Positions 1 through 8,162 of a stretch of DNA of 64,000 nucleotides are shown here, piece after piece. The stretch is from B30-G6 sp963701385. GTDB taxonomy: Bacteria; Desulfobacterota; Desulfobacteria; Desulfobacterales; B30-G6. The stretch covers positions 62,001-126,000 of the forward strand of contig CAVOZW010000016.1 in NCBI GenBank assembly GCA_963701385.1, written 5' to 3'. The position numbers and the translations under genes are program-made. Every line of letters begins with the position of its first letter. Position 1 is the stretch's first letter. Below the pieces are notes generated by a model. It was not told the DNA's origin. It did not search any database and worked only from the letters and a program-made list of their open reading frames with translations.

Positions 1-256
1 AGTCAGTAAAAAAATCTTAAAAATTCCCAAGGGTACGCAACCGGGTGATGTTTTTCGGTTTTCAGGGGAAGGTATCGCTTCCTTGAGAAACGGCAGGCGC
101 GGAGATCAGATCATTCAAGTATCCATCAAAACTCCCACCAGTCTGAATAAAAAACAGGAAAAACTTTTAAAAGAATTTGCAAAACTGGAATCCAGTAAAA
201 TTTCCAATAAAATAAAAAACTTATTTAAGGGAGAGCCTGAAAGCGCAATCCACTAG
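1..256 (+). CDS. dnaJ: Chaperone DnaJ, C-terminal fragment (5' end outside window)
   Basis: The frame is open from base 2 to the TAG at 254-256, giving 84 codons. The segment IPKGTQPGDVFRFSGEG, followed by a glycine/arginine turn (RNGRRGDQ) and a final charged helix, is the end of the second client-binding beta domain and the dimerisation tail of DnaJ, the Hsp40 co-chaperone of DnaK. The J domain and zinc fingers lie upstream of the window. CbpA-like proteins share this domain, so DnaJ rather than a paralogue is likely but not certain. Confidence 0.8.
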   Translation, partial: VSKKILKIPKGTQPGDVFRFSGEGIASLRNGRRGDQIIQVSIKTPTSLNKKQEKLLKEFAKLESSKISNKIKNLFKGEPESAIH

Positions 257-274
257 AGATGATTGGTGACACCC

Positions 275-646
275 ATGTATGAATTGAAAGTCGTTAACCA
301 TTTTGCGGCGGCCCATCAATTGAAGATGGTGGCAAAAAAATGCGAAAATCTGCACGGACACAACTGGAAAGTAGAGGTTTATATTGCAGGTGATCAATTA
401 AATAATGCCGGAGTGGTGATTGATTTCGGTGAAATAAAAAAACACTTGGCAGACATTGTAAAAAATTTAGACCACACGTTTCTTAACGAATTAGAGTGCT
501 TTCAAAATAAAAATTCTTCTTCTGAAAACATTGCCAAATATATCGCTGAGTCGATGCAAGAAAAAATTTCTGATCCGGGGGTTCGTGTTTCCCGCGTCCG
601 AACCTGGGAGTCAGAAGACGCTTGCGCCACATATATTCCTTGCTAG
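275..646 (+). CDS. queD: 6-carboxy-5,6,7,8-tetrahydropterin synthase (QueD/PTPS family)
   Basis: This enzyme converts dihydroneopterin triphosphate to carboxytetrahydropterin, the second step of queuosine/7-deazaguanine synthesis. The 123-residue protein has His14, His27 and His29 (in CENLHGHN) as zinc ligands and Cys23 as catalytic thiol, plus the usual DFGEIKK, LDHTFLNE and TWESEDACATY segments. ATG 275 was chosen because GGTGA lies five bases upstream; a TTG at 263 would add four residues without a better site. It starts 18 bases after dnaJ, so it may be cotranscribed. The family also contains eukaryotic-type pyruvoyl-tetrahydropterin synthases, but the length and Cys motif fit QueD. Confidence 0.88.
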   Translation: MYELKVVNHFAAAHQLKMVAKKCENLHGHNWKVEVYIAGDQLNNAGVVIDFGEIKKHLADIVKNLDHTFLNELECFQNKNSSSENIAKYIAESMQEKISDPGVRVSRVRTWESEDACATYIPC

Positions 647-788
647 TGTCCGTCCAGAAATAGGGATTTTTATGTTTTGCCAAGGCGGAAGGGAGATTTA
701 ACGCGCAGGAATAGTATGCTATTTTGAGGAGTTAAATCATGCCTTCCAACGCCGGCGGAGCGCAAAAAGACCATTTGTGGATGGGTAC
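646..788. repeat. Palindromic MITE-like repeat, type 2
   Basis: The non-coding stretch right after the queD stop begins GTCCGTCCAGAAATAGGG and ends with an imperfect inverted copy (ACCATTTGTGGATGGGTAC). In the middle, AAGGCGG, GCAGGAATAGTATGCTAT and GAGGAGTTAAA match the layout of the repeats at 11254-11396 and 26778-26920, though sequence identity is lower. It carries no gene. I infer a small non-autonomous palindromic element. Confidence 0.5.
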
Positions 789-807
789 TTGCTGTGTTCT
801 TCTCCTT

Positions 808-1380
808 TTATGGGCTGCATTTACCCAGTGTTTGCCAACGCTGAATCAGCTCATCACGTAAGATGACTGAGGACACATCCGCTACGTGATGGCGTATATT
901 TTCGACACCACCCTCCTGCCTGTCCACCAGAATAACGGCTTTGATGACGTTTAGCCCCTCTGATTGGGCCCGTTCAATCGCCTTGATGGTCGAACCCCCG
1001 GTTGTTGCAACGTCATCGATGATGACGACCCGGTCTCCTGGACTCAAATCACCCTCAACCCACCGGATAACCCCATGATCCTTTTGATCTTTTCGAATGG
1101 AAAAGGCCTTCACAGGTTGGCCCTTGAGCTCGGACGTATACGCAGTTGCCACCGCGATTGGGTCAGCCCCAAAGGTAAGCCCCCCGATACCCTTGGCATC
1201 AAGGTCCTTAATTGCCTGAAACACCAGATGGCCTACAAGGAACAACCCCCGGGGATCAAGCGTAACCGGCTTACAGTTAATATAATACTGGCTCATTTGT
1301 CCAGAGACCAGCTTAAAAACAGGCTCATCATGATACTTGAACGCTTTTTGGCACAAAAGGTCAATAAGTTCCTTTTTCAT
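808..1380 (-). CDS. pyrE: Orotate phosphoribosyltransferase
   Basis: PyrE transfers the phosphoribosyl group of PRPP to orotate, giving OMP in pyrimidine synthesis. The 190-residue protein has the PRPP-binding motif VVIIDDVATTGGS and the family N-terminus KKELIDLLCQKAFKYHDEPV. The frame runs 30 codons further upstream to 1470, but that extension is not PyrE-like. ATG 1380 has AAGGGG nine bases upstream and gives the usual family length. The gene is monocistronic and divergent from the envelope operon at 1641. A terminator-like stem-loop sits about 100 bases upstream in its leader, suggesting attenuation. Confidence 0.92.
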   Translation of the reverse strand: MKKELIDLLCQKAFKYHDEPVFKLVSGQMSQYYINCKPVTLDPRGLFLVGHLVFQAIKDLDAKGIGGLTFGADPIAVATAYTSELKGQPVKAFSIRKDQKDHGVIRWVEGDLSPGDRVVIIDDVATTGGSTIKAIERAQSEGLNVIKAVILVDRQEGGVENIRHHVADVSSVILRDELIQRWQTLGKCSP

Positions 1381-1476
1381 CGTTAACATCCCCTTACCTG
1401 TTTCTGGATTGGAAAACCAGGTGAATAACAGCATGGCTAATTCAAGAAACAGTTGATTTAATGTCATCATTCGGGT

Positions 1477-1530
1477 AAAAAAAAACCTCCACCAAAACGG
1501 AAGAAGCGATTCAATGGGTTTCAGTGGAGG
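1477..1530 (-). terminator. Terminator-like stem-loop in the pyrE leader (candidate attenuator)
   Basis: Read on the minus strand, CCTCCACTGAAAC pairs with GTTTTGGTGGAGG. This makes a 13-bp stem with two G-U pairs and a 19-base loop, followed directly by nine U. No minus-strand gene lies upstream (the next gene, at 1641, is on the plus strand), so it cannot end another transcript. It lies about 100 bases before the pyrE start. Premature termination control of pyrE is the likely role. Confidence 0.6.
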
Positions 1531-1640
1531 CCTTGGGAAAGGAAAACTGGAGACAGCACTCCTTCACCTTGGAAATCCTTTAGCAATTATTTGAGATCGG
1601 GTCAAATTAAAATCGTACCAATAAGCGTTAGGATCTATCA

Positions 1641-2972
1641 ATGATTTCAGAAAAAAAGTGCCTCAATGCCTGTTTGTATTGTCTATTGATCGCATTCCTC
1701 TTCGCCCAAGGGTCGTTAGCGGCAGAGGAAGTTAAATCGTTCCCGTTGTCTCTGCAGCAGATAGTCCAAATTGCCCTGCAAGCAAATCTCGAGATCAAAG
1801 CCTCCGACAAGGACACCGAGGCTGCAGAATATGCTAAAAAGGGCAGCCGAACGAATTTTTATCCAAACCTCAACACAACATATCAGTACAAGCGTAACGA
1901 AAAAGAAATCAGCAGTCCTTTTTTGGGTGTCATTTCCCCTGAAGAAGAATACACGCTGGTCGCTTCCATTACGCAACCGTTGTTCAGGGGCTTTTCCATC
2001 ACCAATCAGTATAAAATGTCGGAACTGAATCTTGACATGACAAAGGCTAACAAGAAACGGGTTAGACAGGATGTGATACTCGAGGCAACCAAAGCGTATT
2101 TTGAAATCCTAAAGGCTGAAAAACTCCTACGTGTTTCCGAAGAAACGGTAACACAAGTTAGCGTTCAGACGGACGTGGTAAACAATTTCTACCAGGTTGG
2201 TATGTCCCCTTTAAACGACCTATTAGAATCCCAGGTTTTGCTGGCAGACGCAAAACAGCAGGTGGTCCTTGCCGAGAGCAACCTGGAAACCGCCAGATCC
2301 TATATGAATGTACTGCTGCGACAGCCGAATCGCCAGGACATTGAAGTCGTGGACATGCTTGACTACACACCATTTGAATATGATCTCGATTTTTGTATCA
2401 AGACAGCGTTGGAAAAACGAATTGAACTCCAGATGTCTGATATTGAAATTGAACTGGCAGAGACAGACGTCCAGCTTGCAAAAAATACCTATTACCCAAC
2501 GCTTAGCTTGCAAGGCAATTACTATCGCTTTGGGACGGAATGGGATGTCAGTGGCGGCGAAGGCATTGACGATGAGGAAACATGGGACATCAGAGCCATT
2601 GTCTCTTGGGATTTCTGGGATTGGGGGAAATCATCTTATGGCTCCCGGGAAAAGAAAAGCCGGCGCTCCCAGGTCATGCTGAACCGTTTGAAAATAGAAG
2701 ATGGCATCCGGTTTAGTGTTACGAAAGCCTACCTGACAATGCAATCAGCGGAGAAAAACATCACCACCGTAGAAACCGCTATCGAGCAGGCCAAGGAAAA
2801 TGTCCGGATCAACGAAGAACGTTACAAAGAACAGGTTGCCACATCCACCGATGTTCTCACGGCCCAAACGCTCCTTTTCAGAACCATGAACAACTATTTC
2901 CGCGCATTGTATGATTTCCAAATTGCCAAAGCCTCTTTGCAACGAGAGATGGGCCAGGAACTTTTTGAATGA
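1641..2972 (+). CDS. TolC-family outer membrane efflux protein
   Basis: Residues 1-28 form a signal peptide (hydrophobic LYCLLIAFLFAQ, cleavage near LAAEE). The 443-residue protein shows the two internally repeated helical-hairpin/beta units of TolC-type channels: GSRTNFYPNLNTTYQYKRN in the first half, VQLAKNTYYPTLSLQGNYY in the second, and long heptad-rich helices between them. Such proteins form trimeric outer membrane exit ducts for efflux pumps or type I secretion. No inner-membrane pump or adaptor is adjacent. Instead it overlaps ftsE by four bases (ATGA), so it is translationally coupled to the division genes, which is an odd placement. Confidence 0.88.
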   Translation: MISEKKCLNACLYCLLIAFLFAQGSLAAEEVKSFPLSLQQIVQIALQANLEIKASDKDTEAAEYAKKGSRTNFYPNLNTTYQYKRNEKEISSPFLGVISPEEEYTLVASITQPLFRGFSITNQYKMSELNLDMTKANKKRVRQDVILEATKAYFEILKAEKLLRVSEETVTQVSVQTDVVNNFYQVGMSPLNDLLESQVLLADAKQQVVLAESNLETARSYMNVLLRQPNRQDIEVVDMLDYTPFEYDLDFCIKTALEKRIELQMSDIEIELAETDVQLAKNTYYPTLSLQGNYYRFGTEWDVSGGEGIDDEETWDIRAIVSWDFWDWGKSSYGSREKKSRRSQVMLNRLKIEDGIRFSVTKAYLTMQSAEKNITTVETAIEQAKENVRINEERYKEQVATSTDVLTAQTLLFRTMNNYFRALYDFQIAKASLQREMGQELFE

Positions 2973-3640
2973 AAACCGCGGAAACGGCGCTGATTCGAAT
3001 CTTCAATGTAAGCAAGCACTATGGTTCAAAACCCGCTCTGAACCGCATTACGCTGGATATTTTTAAAAATGAATTCGTTTTTTTTACCGGCCCCAGCGGT
3101 GCTGGAAAATCCACGCTATTAAAACTCCTTTACCTTGGAGAAAGCATAACCGAAGGTCAGGTGTTGATCGACGGCATGAACATTGCCAGAATATCAAAGA
3201 ACCGCGCATATATCTTGAGAAGAAAACTGGGTATTATTTTCCAAGACTACAAACTGATTCCAGGAAAAACGGTATTTCAAAACGTTGCTCTCGTACTTGA
3301 AGCAAGGGGTTTGAGTCCGCGTTTTATACAGAAAAAGGTTCATAGCGTTCTAAGAACCGTTGGAATGGAAGACCGGCTGCGTGCCTTTCCTCCGGGCCTG
3401 TCAGGTGGTGAACAGCAGAAGGTTGCGGTAGCCCGGGCCGTTGTAGGTGAACCTAAAATAATATTGGCTGATGAGCCAACCGGAAGCCTGGACGATGATG
3501 CGGCGGAAACTATTTTCGAACTGCTTGCGACATTTCATAAACGGGGAACGACGGTTCTCTTTGCGACACATGATACGGGATTGATTCGCAATACCAAGCA
3601 TCGCATAATCTATCTGAAGCAGGGATGTCTTCAGGTTTAG
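2969..3640 (+). CDS. ftsE: Cell division ATP-binding protein FtsE
   Basis: FtsE is the ATPase of the FtsEX complex, which sits at the divisome and transmits ATP hydrolysis to periplasmic peptidoglycan-hydrolase activators. The 223-residue protein has Walker A GPSGAGKSTLL, the ABC signature LSGGEQQKVAVARA, Walker B IILADEPTGSLD and the H-loop FATHD. The start overlaps the tolC-like stop as ATGA. The following gene is ftsX, then an EnvC-like protein, which is the classical partner set. The related LolD family shares the fold, but the neighbours settle the assignment. Confidence 0.95.
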   Translation: MKTAETALIRIFNVSKHYGSKPALNRITLDIFKNEFVFFTGPSGAGKSTLLKLLYLGESITEGQVLIDGMNIARISKNRAYILRRKLGIIFQDYKLIPGKTVFQNVALVLEARGLSPRFIQKKVHSVLRTVGMEDRLRAFPPGLSGGEQQKVAVARAVVGEPKIILADEPTGSLDDDAAETIFELLATFHKRGTTVLFATHDTGLIRNTKHRIIYLKQGCLQV

Positions 3641-3666
3641 GCTTTCTATACCCTGAGCGAGAAAAT

Positions 3667-4545
3667 ATGCTAACGCTTTTCTTCAGAAAAGCCTTGCAAG
3701 ACATTTTAAGCAATCGCTTTCTAAATTCTGTAACCATCGTGACCATAGGCCTTTCAATTTTGATTGTGAGCTCCTTTGCTCTTTTTTTTATTAATACCAA
3801 TGCGTTATTGGATTCATGGAGAAAAGGGATTCGCGTTCTTGTATACCTTGAACCCCAAACAGACGAAGCCAACCGACTGGACCTGCGCTACCAGATTCAA
3901 CGAATGGAAAACGTGCAGGAAACCCACTTTATTTCCAAAGAAACCGCGCTAAAACGCCTGAAAGACCAAATGCGGCACCATTCTTCACTGCTTGAAAATC
4001 TCAAAATAAATCCATTGCCGGACGCCTTTGAGATTCGTATCATCGATGCATCACGCGAATTGGAAAAGGTAGCGGCGCTGGCCGAAAAAATTAGAATGCT
4101 TCCCCAGGTAGAAGAGGTGGAGTATGGTCAGCACTGGATTGCAAAATTCTCCAATATCATCAATATGTTCAAGTTCGTCGGATATGCACTGGGAGGGCTT
4201 TTTTTAATTGCAACCCTGTTCATCGTCGCCAACACAATCCGACTCGTTCTGTACTCCAGAAAAGAAGAAATCGAAATCATGCGACTGGTTGGCTCGAATG
4301 ATCGCTTTATCAAGGCTCCCTTTTATATCGAGGGACTCATTCTCAGTGGGATCGGTGGCATTGCCGGACTGATAGCCCTGTTTGCCGCTTATCAATTTGT
4401 GTTATCAAAATTTCATTCCAGTTTGTCCCTGGGATTGCTTGAAATTAAATTTCTCTCCATCCAGCAATTTTTTCTTTTTGCCGGCGGCAGTATGCTAGTG
4501 GGCTGGCTCGGTTGTTATTTGTCTCTTAAACAGTTTTTAAAATAA
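3667..4545 (+). CDS. ftsX: Cell division permease-like protein FtsX
   Basis: FtsX is the membrane partner of FtsE. It does not transport a solute but carries the conformational signal to EnvC in the periplasm. The 292-residue protein has an N-terminal membrane helix (VTIVTIGLSILIVSSFALFF), a periplasmic domain of about 130 residues, then three helices in the FtsX/MacB-like domain, including FVGYALGGLFLIATLFIVANT. ATG 3667 starts right at MLTLFFRKALQDI. An in-frame ATG at 3625 inside ftsE would add 14 residues not typical of the family. Confidence 0.93.
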   Translation: MLTLFFRKALQDILSNRFLNSVTIVTIGLSILIVSSFALFFINTNALLDSWRKGIRVLVYLEPQTDEANRLDLRYQIQRMENVQETHFISKETALKRLKDQMRHHSSLLENLKINPLPDAFEIRIIDASRELEKVAALAEKIRMLPQVEEVEYGQHWIAKFSNIINMFKFVGYALGGLFLIATLFIVANTIRLVLYSRKEEIEIMRLVGSNDRFIKAPFYIEGLILSGIGGIAGLIALFAAYQFVLSKFHSSLSLGLLEIKFLSIQQFFLFAGGSMLVGWLGCYLSLKQFLK

Positions 4546-4548
4546 CAA

Positions 4549-5727
4549 ATGCATTTCTTCCCCAAACACGTTTTTCAAGCCCGGCAATATGTTCTGCGCC
4601 CAATGACGAAGGTGTTGGCGGTTTCTTTTCTTTTGGTGGCTTATTTTTTTTCCAGTCCTCTTTTTGTCCGGTCCCAAGCGATCGACGACCACACAAGAGA
4701 AATCGATTCGATTACAGAAAAAGAAACCAAGGTTATTTCTGAACTGGAAAACCTTAACTTTAGCCTCAATGATGCCAGGCAAACAATATCTCTGATTAAA
4801 AAAGACATCGTCAAAATAGATCAATTGATTAATGAAAACAGCGATAAATCCAGATCGCTTTTAAAAGAAATACTGCAAAACGAAAAAAATGCTTCACAGC
4901 GCATCGTTGCCCTTTACAAACTGAATCAGCTTGGAAAATTCAACCTGCTGGCATCCACGAACTCGCTTTACGAGTTTTTTCAGCGAAAAATTGCATTAGA
5001 AAAGATCCTGCATCAGGATGAGATAATTCTTGAAGCGCTGCAGAAAAACCAGAATGCGCTTTCTTTGGTTCGCCAAGATCTGGATACACAAAAAGAGAAG
5101 AAAAATGCTCTCGAAAAACGATTGAATGCTCAAATCCAGGAGATGACACAGAAAAAACAAAAAAGAGCTCAGCTTTTGAACGAAATTCGCAACAAAAAAG
5201 TACTGACGTTAGCGGCGATTGAATCCTTGAAGCAATCTGCAGACGCGTTGGACACAACTTTCAACGATTTTAAAAAAGAAAACCCTGGCAAGCAGCCCTA
5301 CGCTGATTCGTCACCGCATGCCTTTACAGACTTAAAAGGGTTGCTAATAATGCCGGTAAACGGTAAGATAATTGAGTTCTTCGGGCCTTACACAAACACC
5401 GAGTTCAATCTCGTCAATTTCAGAAGCGGTATCAATATTCGCGCGGAAAGAGGAGAGCCCATACTGGCCGTATACAAAGGTAGAACCCTTTATGCCAGCT
5501 GGTTCAAAGGCTACGGCAACATGATCATCATCGATCATGGAGACCACTATTACACCCTTTATGCGCATGCCGAAGAGCTTTTCAAGGAAAAAGGAGATCC
5601 CGTTGACGCGGGGGAGGTTATCGCCACGGTTGGCGATACCGGTTCCATGGCAAAACCCGGTCTTCATTTCGAAGTCCGATATCATGGCAAACCCATCGAT
5701 CCAACCCCGTGGATCAAAAAGGGATAA
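4549..5727 (+). CDS. Murein hydrolase activator, EnvC-like (degenerate LytM/M23 domain)
   Basis: A signal peptide (VLAVSFLLVAYFFSSPLFVRS) is followed by about 230 residues of coiled coil and a C-terminal LytM domain. Active M23 peptidases bind zinc with HxGxD and HxH. Here those places read RSGIN and GLHFE, so the His and Asp of the first motif and the first His of the second are missing. A non-catalytic activator like E. coli EnvC is therefore expected, recruited by FtsX to switch on septal amidases. The start is uncertain: ATG 4549 is three bases after ftsX, while ATG 4603 gives a more normal signal peptide (MTKVLAVSF). The next genes, ctpA and yibQ, match known neighbours of envC. Confidence 0.85.
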   Translation: MHFFPKHVFQARQYVLRPMTKVLAVSFLLVAYFFSSPLFVRSQAIDDHTREIDSITEKETKVISELENLNFSLNDARQTISLIKKDIVKIDQLINENSDKSRSLLKEILQNEKNASQRIVALYKLNQLGKFNLLASTNSLYEFFQRKIALEKILHQDEIILEALQKNQNALSLVRQDLDTQKEKKNALEKRLNAQIQEMTQKKQKRAQLLNEIRNKKVLTLAAIESLKQSADALDTTFNDFKKENPGKQPYADSSPHAFTDLKGLLIMPVNGKIIEFFGPYTNTEFNLVNFRSGINIRAERGEPILAVYKGRTLYASWFKGYGNMIIIDHGDHYYTLYAHAEELFKEKGDPVDAGEVIATVGDTGSMAKPGLHFEVRYHGKPIDPTPWIKKG

Positions 5728-5738
5728 AAGGAGCTGTA

Positions 5739-7079
5739 ATGACATGTAACCGATACGGCCGCGCAACTTTGTGGCTCGTCCTTGTTGTGACCGTTGCGTT
5801 ATCTACTGCGGGAGCAGGTTTTTACCACAAACTCTCAGCTGATAGCGACGAGACATACAAGGGCTTGAAAGTCTTCTCAGATGTCATTGAAATTATAAAA
5901 AACAATTATGTAGACCCTGTTGACCCAAAGGATCTCATAGAAAAGGCGATTCAAGGGATGGTCAGCAGCCTGGACCCTCACTCTGCCTTACTTCCGCCGG
6001 ATGCTTATGAAGAATTACGGATCGACACAGAGGGTAAATTTACTGGCATCGGTATTCATGTCACCATGCGAGATAGCTATGTTACAGTCGTTTCGCCCAT
6101 TGAGGGCACGCCTGCATACGACGCCGGTATCAAGGCTATGGATAAAATCGTGAAAGTCGACGGTGTGGTAACCTTGGACTTGAGAGACGCGGTAAAACGC
6201 ATGCGAGGTCCCAAGGGAACCCCGGTCGTGATTACCATCATCAGGGAAAATGTTAAAGAGCCAATTACGTTTTCACTGATCCGGGATGTTATCCCCATTG
6301 AAAGCGTTAAATCCGCCAGTCTTGAACCGGGGTATGGATACGTCCGGATTACCAATTTTAGAGAACAGACCACTGATGATGTAGCGGAGGCTCTAAAAAA
6401 TTTTGAAAACAGCACCACGCCCATAAAAGGGCTTTTACTCGACTTAAGAGACAACCCGGGTGGGATACTCACCCAGGCGATATCCGTATCAGACCTTTTT
6501 ATCGAAGAGGGAATTATTCTAACGATTAAAGGACGTCTCGAAAAGCACAACAACGTTTTTAAAGCGCATGCCAGCGAATCCCCGGCAAGCTATCCCATCA
6601 TCGTGCTTATCAACGGTGGCAGTGCCAGTGCCTCAGAAATTGTCGCCGGTGCTTTAAAAGATCATCATCGGGCGCTGTTACTGGGAACGCAGACCTTTGG
6701 CAAGGGATCCGTACAAACGGTTGAATCGTTGAGAGATGGCTATGGCATCAAATTTACCATCGCAAGGTATTATACGCCCAGTGGTCAGTCAATTCAGGCC
6801 ACCGGCATCGTGCCGGATATCATTGTTCACAAAAAGGATGTCGAAAATAACGATGCGCCCAAACCTGTGGAGGGTCTGTTGAAAGAAAAAGACCTAATAA
6901 ATCACTTAGATGCCAAACCCTTAAAGGATACAATAAAGCAGGTTGACGAGCCAGAAGAAGCGCTACCGCAACCAAACGCCATGCTGCTGGAACATTTACG
7001 CAATGACAACCAGGTAATGCGCGCGCTGGAACTCTTGATCAGCTATGACATCTTCAAAGATTTATCCAATGGCAAGTAA
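5739..7079 (+). CDS. ctpA: C-terminal processing peptidase (S41 family, CtpA/Prc-like)
   Basis: This periplasmic serine protease of the tail-specific family trims or degrades envelope proteins, in several bacteria including peptidoglycan hydrolases. The 446-residue protein has an N-terminal membrane anchor/signal (LWLVLVVTVALSTAGAGFY), a PDZ domain (FTGIGIHV to VVITII), and the catalytic Ser in INGGSASASEIVAG with the general-base Lys in QTFGKGSVQT. ATG 5739 has AAAGGAG five bases upstream. It lies directly after the EnvC-like gene, which suggests control of septal hydrolysis. Confidence 0.93.
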   Translation: MTCNRYGRATLWLVLVVTVALSTAGAGFYHKLSADSDETYKGLKVFSDVIEIIKNNYVDPVDPKDLIEKAIQGMVSSLDPHSALLPPDAYEELRIDTEGKFTGIGIHVTMRDSYVTVVSPIEGTPAYDAGIKAMDKIVKVDGVVTLDLRDAVKRMRGPKGTPVVITIIRENVKEPITFSLIRDVIPIESVKSASLEPGYGYVRITNFREQTTDDVAEALKNFENSTTPIKGLLLDLRDNPGGILTQAISVSDLFIEEGIILTIKGRLEKHNNVFKAHASESPASYPIIVLINGGSASASEIVAGALKDHHRALLLGTQTFGKGSVQTVESLRDGYGIKFTIARYYTPSGQSIQATGIVPDIIVHKKDVENNDAPKPVEGLLKEKDLINHLDAKPLKDTIKQVDEPEEALPQPNAMLLEHLRNDNQVMRALELLISYDIFKDLSNGK

Positions 7080-8034
7080 GCGACCCAAAAGAAAAGCCCC
7101 GGCAAAAAAAAGAAAAACCAAAAAAAAACCGTTTCAATCGTTTATTAAGATATCGCTAGGTTTAGCCATCTTGATCGTTCTTGTCGTCTCGGCAGGCGCA
7201 CTGACGCATCACCTTTTATCAAAGAGGCGTCCTGTTAAAACGATTGCGGGCCATCTTGAAAAAAACCACTATCTCAAACCGGATTTTCGTTTCGAGATAT
7301 ATCCCGAAAAAGAAATCCCCCTGCCAAAAGAAAAAAAGCCGCCCAAAACAACAGCCCTTGAAACATCACCACGGATCGCCCTCATTGTCGATGATATCGG
7401 CTATGACCGCGCCGTTGTAAAAAAATTTCTCAGCTTGAATCTGCCGATTACGCTCTCGGTGCTCCCCAAAAGCCCGTTCACAAAAAGCATTGTTGATGCG
7501 GCCCGAAAGAAACATGTTGAAATCATGCTTCACCAGCCCATGGAGCCCTTTGAGTATCCACGGATCAACCCGGGACCGGGCACACTTCTGATGAGCATGG
7601 CACCGGACGAACTGGTTCAGCAACTCGTTCAAAACCTTGAGGAAATGCCTTTTGTGTCAGGCGTCAACAACCATATGGGCTCGAAAATGACCGCAAGCGC
7701 TTCTCAAATGCGCCAAATTTTCTCCGTTCTGAAACAGCGTAACCTTTTTTTTATCGACAGCCGTACAACAGAAAAAACAATCTGTCGACCTTCAGCAGAC
7801 CTATTACAGATACCCTTTGGCGAACGAGATATTTTTATTGACCATTTTCAGGAAAAGGACTTCATCAAGAAACAACTCGATGAGCTTGTTCGCATAGCGA
7901 CGATGCATGGTGAGGCAATCGGAATAGCACATCCTTACAACAAAACCTATCAAATCCTTAAGAAAGTTTTACCTGATCTGAAAAAAAAAGTGCGTTTTGT
8001 ACCTGTTTCAGAGGTGGTTCGGATTTCCGGATAA
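7069..8034 (+). CDS. Divergent polysaccharide deacetylase family protein (YibQ-like)
   Basis: After a very basic N-terminus (KRPKRKAPAKKRKTKKK) and one membrane helix comes a domain of about 230 residues with IALIVDDIGYD, LPITLSVLPKSPF, HQPMEPFEYP, NNHMGSKMTA and GIAHPYNKT. This is the YibQ (DUF610) branch of the NodB-like deacetylase fold. In E. coli yibQ follows envC, and the same order is kept here with ctpA between. Its substrate is unknown; a peptidoglycan role is inferred from context. ATG 7069 overlaps the end of ctpA; ATG 7045 is an alternative. Confidence 0.85.
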   Translation: MASKRPKRKAPAKKRKTKKKPFQSFIKISLGLAILIVLVVSAGALTHHLLSKRRPVKTIAGHLEKNHYLKPDFRFEIYPEKEIPLPKEKKPPKTTALETSPRIALIVDDIGYDRAVVKKFLSLNLPITLSVLPKSPFTKSIVDAARKKHVEIMLHQPMEPFEYPRINPGPGTLLMSMAPDELVQQLVQNLEEMPFVSGVNNHMGSKMTASASQMRQIFSVLKQRNLFFIDSRTTEKTICRPSADLLQIPFGERDIFIDHFQEKDFIKKQLDELVRIATMHGEAIGIAHPYNKTYQILKKVLPDLKKKVRFVPVSEVVRISG

Positions 8035-8162
8035 TAATTCTTTCATGAAATGAAAGCCTTAACCCGGATTCCTCAGTGGTTTGAAGCGTTTCTTTGGAAA
8101 ACATCCAAGGTAAAGCCGTCTATGGCAACCTGCGTCCCTCGAACAACGCTCCAAAGGGGCGC

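Noticed and set aside
1381..1470. In-frame upstream extension of pyrE (30 codons)
   Set aside because: No PyrE similarity, starts seven bases after the terminator-like stem, and a good ribosome site sits at ATG 1380.
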